Assembly (NCBI GenBank): GCA_018222665.1
Contig: JAAEZW010000041.1
Location: 1-10,970 of the forward strand
Direction of reading: 5' to 3'
Source of the DNA: Paracoccaceae bacterium
Lineage (GTDB): Bacteria; Pseudomonadota; Alphaproteobacteria; Rhodobacterales; Rhodobacteraceae
Length of the DNA: 10,970 bases
Below, piece after piece: positions 6,646 to 10,970 of the stretch (positions are counted from its first letter, which is position 1; each line of letters begins with the position of its first letter). The notes beneath the pieces are model-generated. The model was not told the origin of the DNA, searched no databases, and saw only the letters and a list, made by a program, of their open reading frames with translations. Position numbers and translations under genes: made by a program.

Positions 6646-6718
6646 AACATCACACTGAAATAGGCGGCGAAAGTTCGCTTTTCTTTCGGTGCAATCAGTG
6701 AAGTTTTCATCGACGTTT

Positions 6719-6741
6719 AGTATAATCACATATGGTATACT
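6719..6741. promoter_or_regulatory. AGTATA-N11-TATACT inverted repeat with GGTATAC core
   Basis: Six-base arms AGTATA (6719-6724) and TATACT (6736-6741) flank a region containing CATATGGTATAC. Sites of the GGTATAC / GTATAC type are used by many GntR-family (FCD) regulators, so this is a plausible operator for the divergent gene pair. Chance AT-rich symmetry cannot be excluded. Confidence 0.3.
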
Positions 6742-6876
6742 CCATAATTCCTAGCGGACAGTTTTCTGCATCGATTTGTCAAGATAAAAGGTTGTTTTTG
6801 TGCAATTTCGGTAGATAGTTTTGGTACAGAATACTCACTTAGTTTTCACGCTATCAAGAGGTACGAAAGGTTGCCA

Positions 6877-8046
6877 ATGTTGACATTACCATCACGCGGA
6901 TTTGAACCTGAAGAATACCGCTCTCGTACCAAGCGGGCGCAGGCACTAATGGCTATCGACGGACTAGACGGACTTTTGTTGATGACTGAACCGGAACTTT
7001 ACTATTTTAGTGGGTTCAATACTCTATTTTGGCAAAGTCCAACCCGCCCATGGTTCTTATTTATTCCAGCTGAAGGCAAACCAATAGCAGTCATCCCAGA
7101 AATTGGAGCAGAATTGATGCGTAGGGGCTGGCTCGATGACGTGCGTACTTGGCCAGCTCCTAGCCCAAAAGACGATGGAATTAGTCTGCTTATGGAGCTA
7201 CTTTCGCCGCTGGCAAGAAAACGCGAACGTATCGGAATAATGAAGGGACATGAAACTTGCCTTCGTATGCCCCTAGCAGACTGGGAGCGCCTTATTGCGG
7301 CTTTGCCAGGCATGCAGATCGCAGATGCTACAGGCCTCGTACAAAGTTTGCGAATGGTGAAGACGCCAGCGGAAGTTGAAAAGCTTGAGCACATTTGTGC
7401 GATTGGATCAGCCGCATTTGCCGCGGTCCCTGAGTTCCTCAAGGAAGGCATCCCGCTCGATGCGGTTTTCCGTGAGTTCCGACGTACTGCAATAGAGCTT
7501 GGTGCTGATAACGCTCCGTATGTAGTTGGCGCTGCTGACCAGGGTGGGTATGCCGATGTTATATCGCCGCCATCTTCACGGCCATTGCAAAACGGTGATG
7601 TGTTAATGCTGGACACAGGCTGTGTATGGGACGGATATTTTTGCGACTTCGACCGCAACTGGGCTATCGGTCAAGCTGATGAGTTAGCTTGTCGTGCATA
7701 CGATGTGCTTTGGCGTGCCACCCAAGCTGGAATTGACGCTGCACGCCCAGGTGCCACCTGCCGTGACCTTTATGTGGCAATGTCTACTGTAATTGCAGAA
7801 ATTGATGATAGTGGTGGTGAAATAGGAAGACTTGGTCATGGCCTTGGAATGCAACTAACAGAACAGCCTTCACATGCTATATTTGACACGACTGTTCTTA
7901 AGGAAAATATGGTGCTTACGATAGAACCGTCTCTTAGCTACGGAAACGGCAAGATGATGGTTCATGAAGAGAACATTGTTGTTTCGGAAGGCCAAGCTAG
8001 ACTTTTGACTGAACGTGCTAAACCTGAGCTGCCAATGATAAAATAA
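6877..8046 (+). CDS. M24-family metallopeptidase (Xaa-Pro peptidase-like)
   Basis: This 389-residue protein has a creatinase-type N-terminal domain (about 1-160) and a pita-bread M24 catalytic domain (about 165-389). All five metal ligands are present: D246 (LMLDTG), D257 (FCDFDR), H321 (RLGHGLGMQLTE), E350 (TIEPSL) and E365 (VHEEN). It is therefore a likely active dinuclear hydrolase. Family members include Xaa-Pro aminopeptidase, creatinase and ectoine hydrolase (DoeA/EutD); the subgroup here is uncertain. The frame extends to a TTG at 6871, but GAAAGG (6865-6870) leaves 6 bases before the ATG at 6877, which is the chosen start. It is divergent from the dioxygenase gene across a gap with two candidate operators. 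In this context it may cleave an amide or peptide-like bond in the pathway substrate. Confidence 0.88.
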   Translation: MLTLPSRGFEPEEYRSRTKRAQALMAIDGLDGLLLMTEPELYYFSGFNTLFWQSPTRPWFLFIPAEGKPIAVIPEIGAELMRRGWLDDVRTWPAPSPKDDGISLLMELLSPLARKRERIGIMKGHETCLRMPLADWERLIAALPGMQIADATGLVQSLRMVKTPAEVEKLEHICAIGSAAFAAVPEFLKEGIPLDAVFREFRRTAIELGADNAPYVVGAADQGGYADVISPPSSRPLQNGDVLMLDTGCVWDGYFCDFDRNWAIGQADELACRAYDVLWRATQAGIDAARPGATCRDLYVAMSTVIAEIDDSGGEIGRLGHGLGMQLTEQPSHAIFDTTVLKENMVLTIEPSLSYGNGKMMVHEENIVVSEGQARLLTERAKPELPMIK

Positions 8047-8130
8047 GCGCTATTTCTGTGAAGGTTCCGGTTTGGGATGATTATGTCGTTTGCTTGATAG
8101 GTAGCCTTGCACATAGTGCTCATGATGATT

Positions 8131-9291
8131 TTATTTAGGCGTAGTCTTTTGCAACGCCTGTGAAAGATCCGAGATGAGATCATCAGTTTGTTCGAGCCCT
8201 ATATTCAGTCTTACTATTGCGCCGCCGAAATCTTTATTTGGTCTTAGCAAGTCGGGGTAGATTACTGCGAGGCTATGTACACCGCCCCAGCTCATACCTA
8301 TTCTGAAAACTTCTAAAGAATTTATAAAGGTTTCTGCCTGTGCGACGCTTATGTAATTTTTAAATACGAAAGAAAACACGCTGCTTGATCCGGAGAAATC
8401 ACGCTTCCAGATCTCATGACCCGGACATGTAGGCAGAGCAGGATGTAATACTTTTTCTATTAACGGATGTTTTGCTAACCAGTTTGCGATTTGCAGTGTA
8501 GATGTTTCCAAAGCATCTAAGCGCACGCCTAACGTCTGTATACCTCGTAACGCTAGACCACAATCGTCGGGAGAAACAGCGAGCCCTAGCTGTTGATATA
8601 CTGGACCTAGCTTGGAATAGGCTGACTCGTCTCGTGCAGATACAGCGCCAAGCAGTAGATCGCTGTGACCTCCGACGTATTTTGTTAAAGCCTGCATACT
8701 TACGTCAACACCATATGAAAACGCATCAAACATAACACCGGCTGAGTATGTGTTATCCAATGCAACAGCTACATCCATTGATTGAGCTGCGGATACAATT
8801 GCTGGAATATCTTGAATTTCCATGGTTACTGAGCCTGGACTTTCGCACCAAATCAGTTTGGTGTTTTCACGAATTAAGCCAGATATGCCCGCCCCAATCA
8901 TGGGATCATATTCTTCTACTTCAACGCCAAAGCCGCGCATCAAACCTTCTGCAATTGCTTTATTGGGGCCATATGCCGAAAAGGGCACTAATGCATGGCT
9001 TCCTGACTGGCAATATGACAGATAAATCAATGCAATCGCGGCCTGACCACCTGGAACGATAAATGTCTCTCTTGCACCTTCGATATCTGCAATGCGACTT
9101 GCAAGTTCAAGTGTTGTTGGAGTTCCATAAAGTCCATACGAATATCCATTTTCTGCTTGTCTCCAATCATCAGTTACAGCGGATTGTTCATTGAATAGAA
9201 CGGTAGAGCCTCTGTAAATTGGGGTCGCAAGTGACGCATAATCGCGTCTTGCATGTGGAGTTGGATCTAAAAGTTTTGTCCGCCAGTGCAT
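8131..9291 (-). CDS. Cystathionine beta-lyase-like PLP enzyme (Cys/Met metabolism family)
   Basis: This 386-residue protein is of normal length for the fold-type I Cys/Met metabolism family. The PLP-binding lysine is K204 in ALTKYVGGHSD, and D179 in ALDNTYSAG would contact the pyridine nitrogen. The YGLYGTPTT segment (52-60), GGQAA (81-85) and VRLNIGLEQTDDLISDL (360-376) are typical and closest to MetC-type lyases. It may split a C-S bond to give pyruvate, ammonia and a thiol, or act as a related gamma-family enzyme on the pathway's product. The ATG at 9291 has AAGG six bases upstream. It converges with the M24 gene over an 84-base gap that lacks a clear terminator. It has its own promoter region, with an inverted repeat at 9317-9346, and is the last gene before the apparent junction. 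Confidence 0.87.
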   Translation of the reverse strand: MHWRTKLLDPTPHARRDYASLATPIYRGSTVLFNEQSAVTDDWRQAENGYSYGLYGTPTTLELASRIADIEGARETFIVPGGQAAIALIYLSYCQSGSHALVPFSAYGPNKAIAEGLMRGFGVEVEEYDPMIGAGISGLIRENTKLIWCESPGSVTMEIQDIPAIVSAAQSMDVAVALDNTYSAGVMFDAFSYGVDVSMQALTKYVGGHSDLLLGAVSARDESAYSKLGPVYQQLGLAVSPDDCGLALRGIQTLGVRLDALETSTLQIANWLAKHPLIEKVLHPALPTCPGHEIWKRDFSGSSSVFSFVFKNYISVAQAETFINSLEVFRIGMSWGGVHSLAVIYPDLLRPNKDFGGAIVRLNIGLEQTDDLISDLSQALQKTTPK

Positions 9292-9316
9292 GCGTCACCT
9301 TTTCATGTTTTCAGGT

Positions 9317-9346
9317 AGTCCTTACATTTTGATCGATTTTAGGACT
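9317..9346. promoter_or_regulatory. AGTCCT-N18-AGGACT inverted repeat
   Basis: AGTCCT (9317-9322) and AGGACT (9341-9346) are inverted arms flanking GATCGATTTT. The site is 26-55 bases upstream of the MetC-like start and overlaps its likely promoter region. It could be an operator, or a trace of the rearrangement that placed the truncated gene at 9366 next to it. Confidence 0.25.
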
Positions 9347-9365
9347 GATATGATATGTTTCGTGA

Positions 9366-10202
9366 CTTATTTACGATGGGTCAACAGCAGACTGCAACAT
9401 CCTTTGTGGCGTGGCATCTGCTGCGATTGAAATGGGCCTCATCCAAGCTCAAGAGGGCAGCACGCAGATCAACATTCGTGCCGTCAATACAGGTGCCAAA
9501 GTTGCCGCGCGAGTGCTAACGGGTGGCAGGGTAGTGAAATATGACGGGGATGCATCCATTGACGGCGTTCCTAACACTGCGGCGCCTGTTGAATTGAATT
9601 TTATGGAAGTGGCTGGCTCATCCACTGGGGCATTTTTGCCGACTAAACATATGATTGACTCCTTTGACGGGATCGAGGTCACCTGCATGGATGTGGCCAT
9701 GCCAATGGTGATTGCACGCGCAGCCGATTTTGGCCTAACTGGCTATGAAACAGTTGCCGAACTTGATGCGAATAAAGACTTTTTTGCGAGGATGGAAGCC
9801 ATCCGTATTAAAGCGGGCGCAGCCATGGGAATGGGGGATGTCAGCGCATCGGTCACCCCCAAATTCGGCATATTGGCACCTGCGCAATCGGGTGGAACCG
9901 TGGCCACACGCTATTTCATGCCGTGGAATACACATCCGACGATGGCTGTTACGGGAAGCCAATGCATGGCGTCATGCGTTCTCGCTCCAGGAACGGTTGC
10001 CGCTGGAATGTACCCTATGATAGAGAATGGGCCAGTGACTATCACACTTGAGCATCCGACGGGAAAAATGGACGTGATCATCGATTTTGAGCGCAAAGGT
10101 GGCGCGTTTATTCAAAAATCTGCGGGGCTTGTGAGGACATGCCGCAAATTGGCCCAAGGCCATGTCTTTATACCGCAGTCAATATGGAAAGGTGCACAAT
10201 GA
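9366..10202 (+). pseudogene. N-terminally truncated PrpF/4-oxalomesaconate tautomerase homologue
   Basis: From 9366 the frame reads as the middle and C-terminal part of a PrpF-type isomerase (2-methylaconitate isomerase / 4-oxalomesaconate tautomerase). Recognisable stretches are CNILCGVASAAIEMGL, DGVPNTAAPVELNF, VEVTC-like IEVTCMD, LTGYE and GLVRTCRKLA. About 90 N-terminal residues, including the family's catalytic lysine region, are missing, and a stop lies in frame at 9363. The usual CGN motif reads DCN, so the catalytic cysteine is displaced. A GTG at 9411 could start a shorter 263-residue protein, but it has no good Shine-Dalgarno and lacks the active site. It ends in a 4-base ATGA overlap with the dehydrogenase, so the two once formed an operon. 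Its base composition is more GC-rich than the genes to its left. Confidence 0.7.
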
Positions 10203-10970
10203 AAATCGCGATCTTAGATGATTGGTTCGGCACACTCAGAATCTTACCGTGTTATGCACATCTTAAAGGACTGGATGTCACTGTATTTACTGATCATTGC
10301 GCAGATATCGACGCTTTGGCCGATCGGCTCGCGCCATTTGACGCGATCACATTATTTCGCGAGCGCACCACGATTGATGATGACTTGCTCGCCCGTCTGC
10401 CCAAGCTCAAACTTATCTCGCATCGCGGGGCCTATCCGCATGTAGATGTAGATGCTTGTTCTCGCCGAGGCGTGACCTTATGCGCGAACCAAAATAATAG
10501 CACGGCACCCAGCTATGCCGCGCCTGAACATACTTTTGCACTCATCCTCGCCGCGATGCGTCAAATCCCTCAGCAAATGAGGAATATGCAAGCAGGTCAT
10601 TGGCAGATGGGTGTGGGCAAAACGCTCTATGGTCGGGTGCTTGGGCTTTATGGCTATGGCCGTATAGCCAAACGTGTCGCGCAATATGCAGAGGCGTTTG
10701 GAATGCAGGTCATCTGGTGGGCCTCAGAGTCAGGACGTGCGCGTCTATTGGCGGATGGACGCACGGTAGCAGATAGTCGCAACATATTTTTTGAAACAGC
10801 GGATGTGGTATCCGTGCATGTGCGGCTTGTACCTGAAACGCGAGGCACTATCACCAAATCTGACTTAATGAGCATGCGTGAGGATGCGCTTTTTGTGAAC
10901 ACATCGCGTGCCGCTGTGATAGAGCCTGGAGCACTCTTAATGGCTCTTGATGCGGGACAACCTGGGCAGG
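10199..10970 (+). CDS. D-isomer-specific 2-hydroxyacid dehydrogenase (partial, runs off the window)
   Basis: The first 257 residues of a D-2-hydroxyacid dehydrogenase are present; the 3' end lies beyond the window. The Rossmann nucleotide-binding motif is LGLYGYGRIAKRVA (148-161), with Y-G-Y-G-R-I in place of the usual G-x-G-x-x-G wording. The substrate-binding arginine is R237 in LFVNTSRAAVIEPGAL, and VHVRLVPETRGTI (206-218) is typical. The later catalytic Glu and His would fall after the edge. It reduces or oxidises a 2-oxo/2-hydroxy acid with NAD(P)H in the cytosol. The ATG at 10199 overlaps the stop of the truncated PrpF homologue by the ATGA junction, so it probably depended on that gene's promoter and may now be poorly transcribed. 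The ring-cleavage context of 4-oxalomesaconate tautomerases makes an acid from aromatic breakdown one possibility. Confidence 0.85.
   Translation, partial: MKIAILDDWFGTLRILPCYAHLKGLDVTVFTDHCADIDALADRLAPFDAITLFRERTTIDDDLLARLPKLKLISHRGAYPHVDVDACSRRGVTLCANQNNSTAPSYAAPEHTFALILAAMRQIPQQMRNMQAGHWQMGVGKTLYGRVLGLYGYGRIAKRVAQYAEAFGMQVIWWASESGRARLLADGRTVADSRNIFFETADVVSVHVRLVPETRGTITKSDLMSMREDALFVNTSRAAVIEPGALLMALDAGQPGQ

Noticed and set aside
7002..7658. 218-residue minus-strand open frame inside the M24 gene
   Set aside because: It is antisense to a clearly real gene, rich in Ser/Arg/Pro, and has no family features.
6871..8046. M24 gene as the DMSP lyase DddP or ectoine hydrolase DoeA
   Set aside because: It keeps the M24 ligands but lacks the extended N-terminal region I associate with DddP, and nothing in the sequence specifically marks DoeA.
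9411..10202. The PrpF-like frame as a complete gene starting at GTG 9411
   Set aside because: Family homology continues upstream of that codon to 9366, about 90 N-terminal residues with the active site are missing, and no good ribosome binding site precedes the GTG.

Overview
The window looks like an accessory catabolic region of an alphaproteobacterium, most likely a marine Rhodobacterales (Roseobacter-type) genome. This is inferred from the kinds of proteins (EutA/arylmalonate-decarboxylase-like protein, PhyH dioxygenase, M24 peptidase, PrpF-type isomerase, 2-hydroxyacid dehydrogenase). There is no rRNA, tRNA or marker gene to prove it. Most of the window is moderately AT-rich; the last 1.6 kb is visibly more GC-rich.

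Layout. 1-468: no gene, but two stem-loops. 469-985 (minus): two overlapping small genes, a membrane-anchored zinc-ribbon protein and a 91-aa conserved-looking protein. 1054-1382: a degenerate tandem array of palindromes upstream of these genes. 1383-1609: nothing recognisable. 1662-2675 (minus): a proline-racemase-family enzyme with Ser in place of the first catalytic Cys. 3139-4485 (minus): a MelB/GPH-type cation symporter. 4923-6595 (minus): an Asp/Glu-racemase-superfamily protein and a PhyH-type dioxygenase, two bases apart. 6877-8046 (plus): an M24 metallopeptidase, divergent from the dioxygenase. 8131-9291 (minus): a MetC-like PLP lyase, convergent with the peptidase. 9366-10202 (plus): a PrpF/4-oxalomesaconate tautomerase lacking its N-terminus. 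10199 to the end (plus): the first 257 residues of a D-2-hydroxyacid dehydrogenase.

The most distinctive signal is a 41-47 bp element present three times in the same orientation (1610-1650, 2719-2765, 4537-4583). Two copies lie 40-50 bp upstream of the starts of the racemase-family gene and the symporter, so they look like a shared promoter/operator. The third sits just past the 3' end of the racemase-family gene with no gene behind it.

Taken together, a symporter, an epimerase/dehydratase-like enzyme, a 2-oxoglutarate dioxygenase, a Cys-Cys isomerase-fold enzyme, an amide-hydrolase-fold M24 enzyme and a C-S/C-N lyase fold suggest uptake and stepwise breakdown of a small, probably amino-acid-like or zwitterionic compound. 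It resembles the ectoine/hydroxyproline pathways in enzyme classes, but the substrate cannot be read from sequence. The right end appears to be a separate block joined by a rearrangement between 9292 and 9366.
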